A program made the position numbers and the translations under genes. Shown piece by piece: positions 16,032 to 26,535 of a DNA stretch of 64,000 nt. Origin of the DNA: Duganella sp. BJB476 (GTDB taxonomy: Bacteria > Pseudomonadota > Gammaproteobacteria > Burkholderiales > Burkholderiaceae_D); the NCBI RefSeq assembly GCF_003416895.1, contig NZ_QVIO01000001.1:868001-932000 (forward strand), in the 5' to 3' direction. Positions within the stretch are counted from its first letter, which is position 1, and every line of letters begins with the position of its first letter. Under the pieces are notes generated by a model. That model searched no databases. It was not told the DNA's origin and saw nothing but the letters and a program-made list of their open reading frames with translations.

Positions 16032-19000
16032 ATGGCGACCAGACCTTCATATATCTACCAGGGCGGCTCGGTGATGATGCACTCGCCGCTGCAATTGAAA
16101 AACTCCGAGATGTACGGCTTCTTCGTCAAGGGCGACCTGGCCAAGCTCCAGGCCACGCTGGACGACACGCTGAACCAGGTGGCCGGCCAGCGCATGCGCT
16201 TCAACGCCATTTCGCCGTACGTGCTGCTGACGTTCACGCGCGTCAACCACGCCGATTCGGCCGCCCCGGTCGACCATGCCAAGGGCTGGATCACCGAGAT
16301 CGACATCGTCACCTGGATCATGGTCGGCGCCATGGACGACGAGGGCAAACTGGCCCACATCTACTACTACCCGGCGCACATCTTCGTCGACGACGCGATG
16401 GCGCTGATTAACGGCCGCGAACTGTTCGGCTATCCCAAGTATCTGTGCGAGTACGAGATCCCGGTGGCCGGCACCGAACCGCTGCGCTGCTCGGTCGCGG
16501 CCAAAGGCTTCCAGCCGTTTGCGCCGGAAACCAAAATCGCCATGCACCCGCTGCTGGAGGTGAGCGCGACCCGCAAGACCGGCATCGAAAAGCCCATCAC
16601 CAGTGTGCTCGATCTGATCGAGCAGGCGATAGAACTGTTCCTGTCCATCCCCGACTTCTTCAATCTGGACCTGGCGGGTTGGGACGACATCATTTCGCTG
16701 CTGCGCAATCCGCGCATCGACCAGATCTTCCTCAAGCAGTTCCCGGACAGCGCCGGCCTGAAAGCCGTGTACCAGGCCATCCTGGCGGCGCCGGCCACCA
16801 TCGACAAGATCCACGGCGGCAAACTGCTGGGCTACGAATACGAGTGCGTGCTGCACGCCTTCGACAGCTTCCCGCTCAACGAGACACTGGGCCTGCAACT
16901 GGGCGCGCAGGCCGCCATCCTGCCGTACAACCTGAACTTCGATTTCACCGCGCAGCCGGGCGAGGAGTTGATCGACAATTCCTCGATCGCGCCGCAGAAG
17001 ATCGCCATCCTCGGCGGCGGCGTCGGCTCGATGACGGCGGCCTACTACCTGAGCGACCTGCCGGGCTGGCAGAACAACTACGACATCACCGTCTACCAGC
17101 AAGGCTGGCGCCTGGGCGGCAAGGGCGCCAGCGGACGCAATGCGCAGTACGGCCAGCGCATCGAAGAACACGGCCTGCACATCTGGTTCGGCTTCTACTC
17201 CAACGCGTTCAAGATGATCAAGGCCGCCTACACCAGCCTCGATCGCCCGGCCGGCGCGCCGCTGGCAACCTGGCGCGACGCCTTCAAGCAGCACGATTAC
17301 GTGGCGTTGTCGGAGCAGGTCGGCGACCAGTGGCACAACTGGTCCATCGTGTTCCCGACGCTGCCGGGCGAACCGGGCGAGGGCAACGAGCAGATCACGC
17401 TGTGGCAGCTGGCGGTGGCGATGATGGGCTGGATCGACAAATGGATCAAGAGCCTGGACAAGCTGACCCGCGAACTGGAACTGCCGCCGCACGAACACCA
17501 CACCGGCATACTTCCGGACTGGCTGTATCACCTGGCCGAAGGCGTGACGTCGTCGGCGCATGAACTGCTGGAGGATATGTCGCTGCTGGGCGGCGCCTTG
17601 TATGGCATGGCGGTCAACCTGTCGGCCGACGCCGCGCAGCACACGGAGGGCGAGCACCGGGCGCTGGCCGGCGCGCTGGTGGGCGTGCGCCAGCGGCTGC
17701 ACTCGCGCTACCGCAGCCTGGTCGACCGCGCGGACGGCGACGCCAGCGACGACATCCGCCGACTGTTCATCTGCCTGGACCTGGGCGTGACGGTGATGAA
17801 GGGCGTGTTCGAGGATGGTGTGATCCGCAACGGCTTCGACGTCGTCAACGATGTCGATTTCCGGCAATGGCTGAAAAATCATGGTGGCGACCAGGAGCTC
17901 TGTGTGGATTCGGCGCCGGTACGCGGTTTCTACGACCTGGTGTTCGCCTACGAGGGCGGCGATTTCGGCAAGCCGAATATCGAAGCGGGCACGCTGCTGC
18001 GGGCGATGGCGCGTATCGGCCTGGCCTACAAGGGCGGCATCATGTTCAAGATGCAGGCGGGCATGGGCGATACGGTGTTCACGCCGCTGTACCAGGCCTT
18101 GCTGGCGCGCGGTGTCAAGTTCAAGTTCTTCCACAAGGTCGAGGAGCTGGTGCCGGACGGCCGCCAGATCGGCAGCATCCGCATGACGCAGCAGGTGGCG
18201 CTGAAGGGCGCGGACTACGATCCGCTGGTGGATGTGAAGGACCTGGCCTGCTGGCCCAGCACCCCGAACTACGGCCAGATCGATGCGGCGCAAGCGGCGC
18301 TGCTCCAGGCGCACGACGTCAACCTGGAATCCTACTGGAGTGACTGGCCCAAGCTGTATCACCAGCAGTTCGACAAGGAGCTGCCGGTGCTGAAGCTCAA
18401 GCGCGGCGTCGATTTCGACCAGGTGGTGTTCGGCATCTCGGTCGGATCGCTCAAGCCTTTGTGCCCGCAGCTGCTGGCGCAAAGCCCGGCGCTCAACACC
18501 ACCTATGAGCAGGTGCAGACGGTGGCCACGCAAGCCTACCAGGTCTGGCTGGACAAGGACCTGAAGCAGATGGGCTGGGACTACCAGCCCGATGGCCAGC
18601 AGCCGGTGCTGAGCGGCTTCAGCGAACCTTACGACACCTGGGCGCCAATGGACCAGCTGCTATGCCGCGAGGCCTGGCCGGCGCCGCTGGACCCGCGCAA
18701 TGTGTCCTACTTCTGCAGCGCGCTGCCGGTGGCGAGCTATCCGCCGGTGAGCGACAGCGGCTTCCCTGCGCGCATGGCGGCGCGGGCGAAGGAGGGCGCG
18801 GTCGAGCAGTTGAGCAAGAAGATCGCCTCGCTGTGGTCGGCGGCCGGACCGGCTGGCGCCTTCCCGTGGCAATGGCTGGTGGACGGCAGCGAGGCGACCG
18901 GTGTGGCGCGCTTTGACAGCCAGTACTGGCGCGCCAACGTCGATCCGTCCGAGCGTTACGTGATGTCGGTGGTGAACAGCACCAAGTACCGCCTGCAGAC

Positions 19001-19157
19001 CGACCAATCGGGCTTCTCCAACCTGTACCTGACGGGCGACTGGATCAAGACCGGCTTGAACGCCGGCTGCGTCGAAGCGGCGGTGATGGCCGGCATGCAG
19101 ACGTCGCGCGCGATGAGCGGCCACCCGGCCGTGATCGAGGGCGAGACCGACTTCTGA
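16032..19157 (+). CDS. acetoacetate-decarboxylase-like domain fused to FAD/NAD(P)-dependent oxidoreductase
   Basis: The protein has 1041 residues. Residues about 1-315 resemble the acetoacetate decarboxylase fold, with the family motif NGRELFGYPKYL at 127-138; Lys136 sits where the Schiff-base lysine is expected. A helical insert of about 80 residues follows at 185-260. From residue 322 there is a Rossmann dinucleotide site (KIAILGGGVGSMTAAYYLSD) and GWRLGGKGASGRN, as in amine-oxidase/phytoene-desaturase/hydroxysqualene-dehydroxylase-type flavoproteins. The C-terminal FAD motif is LYLTGDWIKTGLNAGCVEAA near 1000-1020. There is no signal peptide. The substrate is unknown. A convergent O-methyltransferase ends 8 bases away. 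The fusion is directly visible in one uninterrupted frame. Confidence 0.8.
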   Translation: MATRPSYIYQGGSVMMHSPLQLKNSEMYGFFVKGDLAKLQATLDDTLNQVAGQRMRFNAISPYVLLTFTRVNHADSAAPVDHAKGWITEIDIVTWIMVGAMDDEGKLAHIYYYPAHIFVDDAMALINGRELFGYPKYLCEYEIPVAGTEPLRCSVAAKGFQPFAPETKIAMHPLLEVSATRKTGIEKPITSVLDLIEQAIELFLSIPDFFNLDLAGWDDIISLLRNPRIDQIFLKQFPDSAGLKAVYQAILAAPATIDKIHGGKLLGYEYECVLHAFDSFPLNETLGLQLGAQAAILPYNLNFDFTAQPGEELIDNSSIAPQKIAILGGGVGSMTAAYYLSDLPGWQNNYDITVYQQGWRLGGKGASGRNAQYGQRIEEHGLHIWFGFYSNAFKMIKAAYTSLDRPAGAPLATWRDAFKQHDYVALSEQVGDQWHNWSIVFPTLPGEPGEGNEQITLWQLAVAMMGWIDKWIKSLDKLTRELELPPHEHHTGILPDWLYHLAEGVTSSAHELLEDMSLLGGALYGMAVNLSADAAQHTEGEHRALAGALVGVRQRLHSRYRSLVDRADGDASDDIRRLFICLDLGVTVMKGVFEDGVIRNGFDVVNDVDFRQWLKNHGGDQELCVDSAPVRGFYDLVFAYEGGDFGKPNIEAGTLLRAMARIGLAYKGGIMFKMQAGMGDTVFTPLYQALLARGVKFKFFHKVEELVPDGRQIGSIRMTQQVALKGADYDPLVDVKDLACWPSTPNYGQIDAAQAALLQAHDVNLESYWSDWPKLYHQQFDKELPVLKLKRGVDFDQVVFGISVGSLKPLCPQLLAQSPALNTTYEQVQTVATQAYQVWLDKDLKQMGWDYQPDGQQPVLSGFSEPYDTWAPMDQLLCREAWPAPLDPRNVSYFCSALPVASYPPVSDSGFPARMAARAKEGAVEQLSKKIASLWSAAGPAGAFPWQWLVDGSEATGVARFDSQYWRANVDPSERYVMSVVNSTKYRLQTDQSGFSNLYLTGDWIKTGLNAGCVEAAVMAGMQTSRAMSGHPAVIEGETDF

Positions 19158-19165
19158 CGCAGAGC

Positions 19166-19825
19166 TTAACGGCGACGGGCCAGCGTCAGGCCGTCGCCCA
19201 GCGGCAGCAGCGACAGGTCGATGCGTTCGTCGTGGTGCAGCTTGATGTTCAACGCTTGCAGCGCGGCGGTGTCGTCGCTGTCGGCGCGTTCGGCGACGCG
19301 GCCGCTCCACAGCGTATTGTCGATCACGATCAGGCCTCCGGGCCGCACCAGCTGCAAACAGCGCTCGTAGTAGCCGTCGTAATTGACCTTGTCCGCATCG
19401 ATGAAGGCGAAGTCGTAGCGGCCTGCCTCGCCGGCCGCCAGGCGCGCATCGAGCGTGGCCAGCGCGGGGCCCAGCTGCAAATCGATTTTATCGGCGATGC
19501 CGGCCTGCGCCCAAAACGGCTTGCCGATGCGGGTGTACTCGTCGCTGATGTCGCAGGCCAGAATGCGGCCGTCGGCCGGCAGCGCCAGCGCCACCGACAG
19601 CGCGCTGTAGCCGGTGAACACGCCAATCTCGATGGTGTTGCGGGCGCCGGTCAGCTTGACCAGCATCGCCATGAACTGACCCTGCTCGGGTGAGATCTGC
19701 ATGGTGGCGCGTTCGTGGCCGCGGGTGGCGTCGCGCAGGGCGGCCTGCGCCGGATGCTCGCGCAGCGAATGCGCCAGCACATAATCGTAGAGTGGGTCGG
19801 TGAGGTTGAGCGTGCGGTTGGACAT
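19166..19825 (-). CDS. class I SAM-dependent O-methyltransferase (CCoAOMT-like)
   Basis: The 219-residue protein fits the O-methyltransferase family 3: QGQFMAMLVKLTGARNTIEIGVFTGYSALS (motif I), ILACDISDEY (motif II), YDFAFIDADKVNYDGYYE (metal-binding Asp) and GGLIVIDNTLWSGRV. Such enzymes methylate catechol-type hydroxyls using a divalent metal. Its convergence with the decarboxylase-oxidoreductase fusion is suggestive of a shared small-molecule pathway but is not proof. Confidence 0.92.
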   Translation of the reverse strand: MSNRTLNLTDPLYDYVLAHSLREHPAQAALRDATRGHERATMQISPEQGQFMAMLVKLTGARNTIEIGVFTGYSALSVALALPADGRILACDISDEYTRIGKPFWAQAGIADKIDLQLGPALATLDARLAAGEAGRYDFAFIDADKVNYDGYYERCLQLVRPGGLIVIDNTLWSGRVAERADSDDTAALQALNIKLHHDERIDLSLLPLGDGLTLARRR

Positions 19826-19887
19826 GCGGCGTCTCCTTGGTTGGATGCCGCCAGTGTAGCAGTGTCACCGCTGCTTGCGCGCGCAGG

Positions 19888-22770
<2,883 letters not shown>

Positions 22771-22930
22771 TAGTGTTCCGAAGGCTGCGGGTCTCGATAA
22801 GTTGGGTTTTTTCCATTTTAAACGAGAACTTATTGTTTTATTCAAAAATTGACCTATGGCATGGACCGATGCTTGGCGCCCGCCGGCCGGGACAGGTAAG
22901 ATGGCGCCTTTGCACCACAGGAACGCGACC

Positions 22931-23560
22931 GTGCTTATCTCTCCAGAACAATTCATCGGCTTTCTCAGCGCCGCCTTGCTGATTACGATTTCGCCGGGCC
23001 CGGACAATTTGATGGTGCTCAGCGTGGGCATGTCGCGCGGGCGGCGCCAGGGCATGGTATTCGGCCTGGGCTGCGCGCTGGGTTGCCTGAGCCACACGCT
23101 GCTGGCGACCCTGGGCGTGAGTGCCTTGATCAAGGCTTCGCCGATGGCATTCGGTGCGCTCAAGTTGCTGGGTGGCGGGTATCTGATCTGGCTGGGTATC
23201 GGCGCGCTGCGTAGTCGTGGCGGTGCCCGAGTCGAGGGCGGCGGGGTGCCGGACGAAAGCCTGGCCAAGCTGTTTGGCAAGGGCTTGTTCGCCAATGCCG
23301 TCAATCCCAAGGTGGTGCTGTTCTTCCTGTCCTTCCTGCCGCAGTTCGTGGTGGCGGAGCGGGGCGATGTCAGCTGGCAGACCGCTCAGCTGGGCTTGTT
23401 GTTCACGGCGCAGGGCGTGGTTTTGTTTGGTTTGCTGGGTTATTTCTCCGGCGCGGTGGGCGCCTGGATCAACCGCCATCCGGGCGCGGGCATGTGGATG
23501 GACCGCGTGGCGGGCACGATTTTCGTCGGCTTGGGGCTGAAATTGATAATTTCTCGATAA
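22931..23560 (+). CDS. LysE/RhtB-family amino-acid exporter
   Basis: The 209-residue membrane protein begins LISPEQFIGFLSAALLITISPGPDNLMVLS, the standard LysE-family start, followed by GRRQGMVFGLGCALGC and GKGLFANAVNPKVVLFFLSFLPQF. The start is taken as GTG 22931 because AGGA lies 8 bases upstream and this fits the family length; the in-frame ATG at 22856 would add an unrelated 25 residues. It exports an amino acid or derivative across the inner membrane; the substrate is unknown. Confidence 0.9.
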   Translation: MLISPEQFIGFLSAALLITISPGPDNLMVLSVGMSRGRRQGMVFGLGCALGCLSHTLLATLGVSALIKASPMAFGALKLLGGGYLIWLGIGALRSRGGARVEGGGVPDESLAKLFGKGLFANAVNPKVVLFFLSFLPQFVVAERGDVSWQTAQLGLLFTAQGVVLFGLLGYFSGAVGAWINRHPGAGMWMDRVAGTIFVGLGLKLIISR

Positions 23561-23698
23561 AAGAGCAAAAAAAGTCTGTTCGCAGCGCCGATGTCATCAT
23601 GGCGTAATGTTGCACTGCAATACTGGCTTTGCTCTTTCAAGTCTCTCCCGATTTGAAAACTTTTGGCCCGCGCCTCTTTGTGCTGCGGGCTTTTTTTT
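23560..23698 (+). ncRNA. structured 3'-UTR / candidate small RNA ending in a terminator
   Basis: Directly after lysE there is a nested set of helices. AAAGAGCAAA (23560-23569) is perfectly complementary to TTTGCTCTTT (23628-23637). Between them are the palindrome TTGCACTGCAA (23610-23620) and a CGCCGATG/CATGGCG helix with one bulge. A TTTCAA/TTGAAA hairpin (23635-23640/23653-23658) competes with the outer stem. The intrinsic terminator follows. It could be just the lysE 3' end or a processed sRNA; no family is recognised. Confidence 0.45.
23666..23698 (+). terminator. Rho-independent terminator after lysE
   Basis: GCCCGC (23666-23671) pairs with GCGGGC (23685-23690) and is followed by eight T residues. 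It ends the lysE transcript about 130 bases after the stop codon. Confidence 0.8.
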
Positions 23699-23790
23699 GT
23701 CCTTGGCTGGCACATTTTATCTGTCGGCCAGTACTGCATGGATTGCACCTGAATCCAAGCTGCCGGTGCCGTTGGTGTCCCGCTGATGGA

Positions 23791-24504
23791 TCAATCGCCG
23801 CCGCACCCGCCGCCACCGCAGCCGTCTCCGCCGCCGCCATCGCCATCGCCGCCGCAGCCCGAATCTGAGCTGGAATGGCCATCCGCCCCGCCGTCAGATT
23901 CGCCGCCGCAACCGGCTGCTGATCCGCCCAGGTCGGCGCCACAGTAGAGGATTGCGCCGCCGTCGCCCTGCCGCGTGACGCCGCTACAATCGGCGACATA
24001 GGTAAAGCCGTTTGGCACGTTCAATTTGTTATCCAACGCAAACAGCAAAGGTAGCCGGGTAGGCCGATGTGGATTGATGTTTTCCTCGTGACAGGCGTAG
24101 ACCCAGCAACGGCGTATGCCGGCGTTACCTTTCTGGCCTTTGCTCAACACTGCGGCGGGTGTGTGGTGCAGGAAGCGGCCAAAGCTATGACGACAAAATT
24201 GCTGGTAATTTTTGGTGTGGAGTATGAACTCGTGCCATAGATCGTCGGCGACCTGGGACGGCATGGATACGAATTTCCGGTCGCTTTTCAGGTGGGCCAG
24301 AAAGAATTGCCGCAGCCCCTGTGCCACAAGCTGGCAATCCTTCAGGTCCAGGTGCGGATGGTGTTCGCGCAATTTTTCGAACAAGCCGACTGGGAGGATG
24401 TAGGTTCGGATGTAAGATTCGCGGCGCGACCGAACTTGGCGTTGCCAAAAAAATGCGCAGAGTCCAGCAGTCAAAACGCATATTGTGATCACTATCTGGA
24501 TCAT
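23791..24504 (-). CDS. membrane-anchored protein of unknown function with Gly/Cys/Asp-rich C-terminal tail
   Basis: The protein has 237 residues. Residues 1-18 are a single hydrophobic anchor (MIQIVITICVLTAGLCAFF). A globular region at about 40-150 contains PSQVADDLWHEFILHTKNYQQFC and FGRFLHHTP, resembling the glycine-rich-domain-protein/DUF1399-like pattern where a W-H-x-FIL motif recurs. From about 190 the sequence becomes CGGESDGG...CGGD repeats to the end. ATG 24504 is chosen over TTG 24516 because GAAGG lies 5 bases upstream. The tail resembles those of TIGR04222-type proteins. The function is unknown; metal binding or secretion of a repetitive tail is speculation. Confidence 0.75.
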   Translation of the reverse strand: MIQIVITICVLTAGLCAFFWQRQVRSRRESYIRTYILPVGLFEKLREHHPHLDLKDCQLVAQGLRQFFLAHLKSDRKFVSMPSQVADDLWHEFILHTKNYQQFCRHSFGRFLHHTPAAVLSKGQKGNAGIRRCWVYACHEENINPHRPTRLPLLFALDNKLNVPNGFTYVADCSGVTRQGDGGAILYCGADLGGSAAGCGGESDGGADGHSSSDSGCGGDGDGGGGDGCGGGGCGGD

Positions 24505-24681
24505 GGGGGCCTTCAAAAAAGTAGTGTGCCTGTTTGAGCTAACATTTTATAGGTTGATTCCGCAGCAAGTGGAATCTCCGATCAGGCCGAAATACCCAGA
24601 TTTAGCATCGCATCAATTTCAGCGTTTATCGTTGAATTCGCTCAGAGTTATGTGGGGTGGCGAAATCACTTTGTTTTAGAT

Positions 24682-24717
24682 AAAAAAAAGCGCATGGCCG
24701 TTGCCGGCGCATGCGCT
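24682..24717 (-). terminator. Rho-independent terminator of the PEP-CTERM gene
   Basis: On the minus strand AGCGCATG pairs with CATGCGCT (24717-24710 with 24696-24689), followed by a run of eight T. It lies 34 bases after the PEP-CTERM stop codon. Confidence 0.8.
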
Positions 24718-24750
24718 CTTCATTGCCGCGGCACAGCGGCCTCGCCGGGA

Positions 24751-25323
24751 TCAGCTCGTTTTCTTGCGGCGGACTGCGTAGCCCAGCAAGCCCAAGCCGC
24801 CCAGCAACATGCCGTAGGTTGCCGGTTCAGGCACGGCTTCCAGTGGTGTCACGTTCAGGCTGCCACCGTAGGCGCCTCCGCTGGAGCCGTCAACGCTGCC
24901 GGTGATTTCCAGATAGTACTGCCCCTGGCTCAGGTTGTTTGCATGGAACCTGAAGTAGTTCGGCAGCAGTTGCGAGGCATTGAGGGACGACAAAATCACG
25001 ACATTGTTGTTGATGTCGAGAGTGTAGTTCACCAGTTTTACCGTTGCCAGCGTCAGCGATTGAGTCGAAGTGAAGTCCGACGAGACTGAGCCTCCCGCTT
25101 CGAACGACGAGCCGACGCCGAATCCAATGAAGTCGTCGAAGGTGCCGTGCTGGTCGGTGTTGATGAAATTATTGCCAAAACTTATAGTGAAGCCGCCGAA
25201 CGCGTCGCTGATCTGTTGACTGAATGGCGAACCGATGACGTTTGCGCCAATGGCGGAAGGCGCCATCAGTCCGGAGCAGGCAAGCAACGCGGAAAATATA
25301 ACTGCCTTGTTAAAGACTTTCAT
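24751..25323 (-). CDS. PEP-CTERM sorting domain protein, secreted
   Basis: The 190-residue protein has an N-terminal signal peptide (MKVFNKAVIFSALLACSGLM) and a C-terminal PEP-CTERM sorting tripartite tail: VPEPATYGMLLGGLGLLGYAVRRKK. The middle is Ser/Gly/Asn-rich and beta-type. Such proteins are processed by the exosortase EpsH/XrtA system and are linked to exopolysaccharide and biofilm matrix. ATG 25323 is preceded by GGAA at a good distance; ATG 25338 lacks one. No exosortase gene is in this window. Confidence 0.9.
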   Translation of the reverse strand: MKVFNKAVIFSALLACSGLMAPSAIGANVIGSPFSQQISDAFGGFTISFGNNFINTDQHGTFDDFIGFGVGSSFEAGGSVSSDFTSTQSLTLATVKLVNYTLDINNNVVILSSLNASQLLPNYFRFHANNLSQGQYYLEITGSVDGSSGGAYGGSLNVTPLEAVPEPATYGMLLGGLGLLGYAVRRKKTS

Positions 25324-25437
25324 ACTTGTTCCAGTCATAAGTGAGGGCCGCAGGGAGGTGCATCTTGTTATCGATATTTCATCAAAAAGAATAGCACAAT
25401 AAATCCTGCCGGAATTGTCTATTTGACTGTATTTTTC

Positions 25438-26118
25438 CTATCTGGCCACCAGCGTAAAGCGCAGTTCAAGCTGGTCCTGGACCGCCAACGCGCCCGCCAT
25501 CACCGAAAACGGCGTGATGCCGAAATCACTTTGTTTCAGGTTGACGCTGCCGGTGACGGTCATGACGCCGGCCGTCTCGCGGATCGCCGCCGGAATCGCC
25601 ATGATGCGCGTGACGCCGTGCAGCATGATCGCTACTTGCAGCGGCTGGCCTGCCGCGCCTCGCTCGGCATGTACTGTGACCAGCGGATAGCGCTCCGCAT
25701 CCAGCACCCTGGTCAGCATATTGTTGCGGGTGCCGTCGATGGCGTCGGCGGAGGGCTGTTTTTCCAGGCCGGCGGCGATGCGCAGCTCGGCTTCGTCGAC
25801 CGTCAACTGGTCGAGACGAAACTGGAAATCGGCACGGTTCTGCGTTGGCGATACGGTGCCGGTGACGTGGCGACTGGCGACCAGGTGATCGTGGCCGAGC
25901 CGCGCCAGCAGGCCGCCGCGTCGCACCGTGATGGCGATCAGCGATTGCGCGCTGTCAATGGACAGCGTAGCGGTAGCCGACGGCGGATATACGATGGGGG
26001 CAGCCGGAGCTACAGGGGCAGGCGCAGCGGCCGGCGGCGGGTTGCCGGGCAGTTGCGTGCATGCCGCCATGCTCACGCACAGCATGCTGATTTTTAGATA
26101 ATTATGTAATTTTGTCAT
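25438..26118 (-). CDS. YceI-family lipoprotein
   Basis: The 226-residue protein has a lipoprotein signal (ISMLCVSMAACTQLPG, lipobox MAAC with Cys20), then a Pro/Ala-rich linker and a YceI-like domain (SLIAITVRRGGLLARLGHDHLVASRHVTGTV, DAERYPLVTVHAE, LHGVTRIMAIPAAI, KQSDFGITPFSVMAGALAV). It is probably anchored in the outer or inner membrane facing the periplasm. The RLGHDH stretch is typical of YceI proteins that act as precursors of cytochrome-linked systems, but no such genes are adjacent. The role is unknown. Confidence 0.88.
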   Translation of the reverse strand: MTKLHNYLKISMLCVSMAACTQLPGNPPPAAAPAPVAPAAPIVYPPSATATLSIDSAQSLIAITVRRGGLLARLGHDHLVASRHVTGTVSPTQNRADFQFRLDQLTVDEAELRIAAGLEKQPSADAIDGTRNNMLTRVLDAERYPLVTVHAERGAAGQPLQVAIMLHGVTRIMAIPAAIRETAGVMTVTGSVNLKQSDFGITPFSVMAGALAVQDQLELRFTLVAR

Positions 26119-26149
26119 TCCGCACCGTGGTCATTTGGCCGTCATATTG

Positions 26150-26530
26150 CCCGATTATGATGCGTCTCGCTGGTCCCAGCGTGCTCCAGTTGGTCTCGTG
26201 CCCAAGCCGGTGCGGGAATTCACAAAGCATGACTCAGCAGGCTGGCCGGTGGCCTGAAACACCGGCACCATCACCGCGATTCGGCCTCGATTCAGCTTCA
26301 TTCCCGCCTCGACTCCCACCTTAATCAATCCCTAAGCCTATGCCGGCCGATAGCTGGCAAAGTAACACCTGTAGCGCGAGGTTTAAGCCCCGCGCCCGGC
26401 TGCCGGACTCCATCAAGCCCGGCACAAATTCCGCCCAGGCGGCACCATCGCCGCCGGGCAAACAGACATCCCCACGCTTTCGAGCGTTTTCGTAACCAGC
26501 ATCATCTCACGATGACGCTGGTTTTTTTTT
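26150..26530 (+). ncRNA. candidate structured intergenic RNA ending in a strong terminator
   Basis: The 417-bp gap 26119-26535 has no plausible ORF but a chain of helices on the plus strand: GCCGGTG/CACCGGC (26245-26266), GCCGGC/GCTGGC (26342-26358), GCGCGAGG/CCCCGCGC with one mismatch (26374-26395), GCCCGGC/GCCGGGC (26417-26459), CGCT-TTCG-AGCG tetraloop hairpin (26475-26486) and a terminator (26494-26530). Both flanking genes run leftward, so no plus-strand gene needs this terminator. A weak promoter (TTGGCC...TATGAT around 26136-26162) precedes it. I could not match RNase P, tmRNA, 6S or a riboswitch family. Confidence 0.5.
26494..26530 (+). terminator. strong Rho-independent terminator, plus strand
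   Basis: AACCAGC-ATCATC-TCAC-GATGAC-GCTGGTT forms a stem of about 13 bp with one mismatch, followed by nine to ten T residues on the plus strand only. On the minus strand there is no U-tract, so it does not serve the aminopeptidase gene. Confidence 0.85.
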
Positions 26531-26535
26531 GCCTG

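Noticed and set aside
22771..23310. N-terminal extension of the 7TMR hybrid kinase ORF
   Set aside because: It overlaps the LysE gene on the other strand and lacks a signal or domain; the real N-terminus starts at about 22770.
24661..24676. 16-base match CGAAATCACTTTGTTT to 25521-25536
   Set aside because: One copy is downstream of the PEP-CTERM gene and the other is inside the YceI-lipoprotein coding region. A match of this length is about expected by chance in 64 kb.
26150..26530. RNase P RNA, tmRNA, 6S RNA or cobalamin riboswitch in the orphan structured gap
   Set aside because: The conserved cores of these families, as far as I can recall them, are absent on both strands; the region is reported as unassigned instead.
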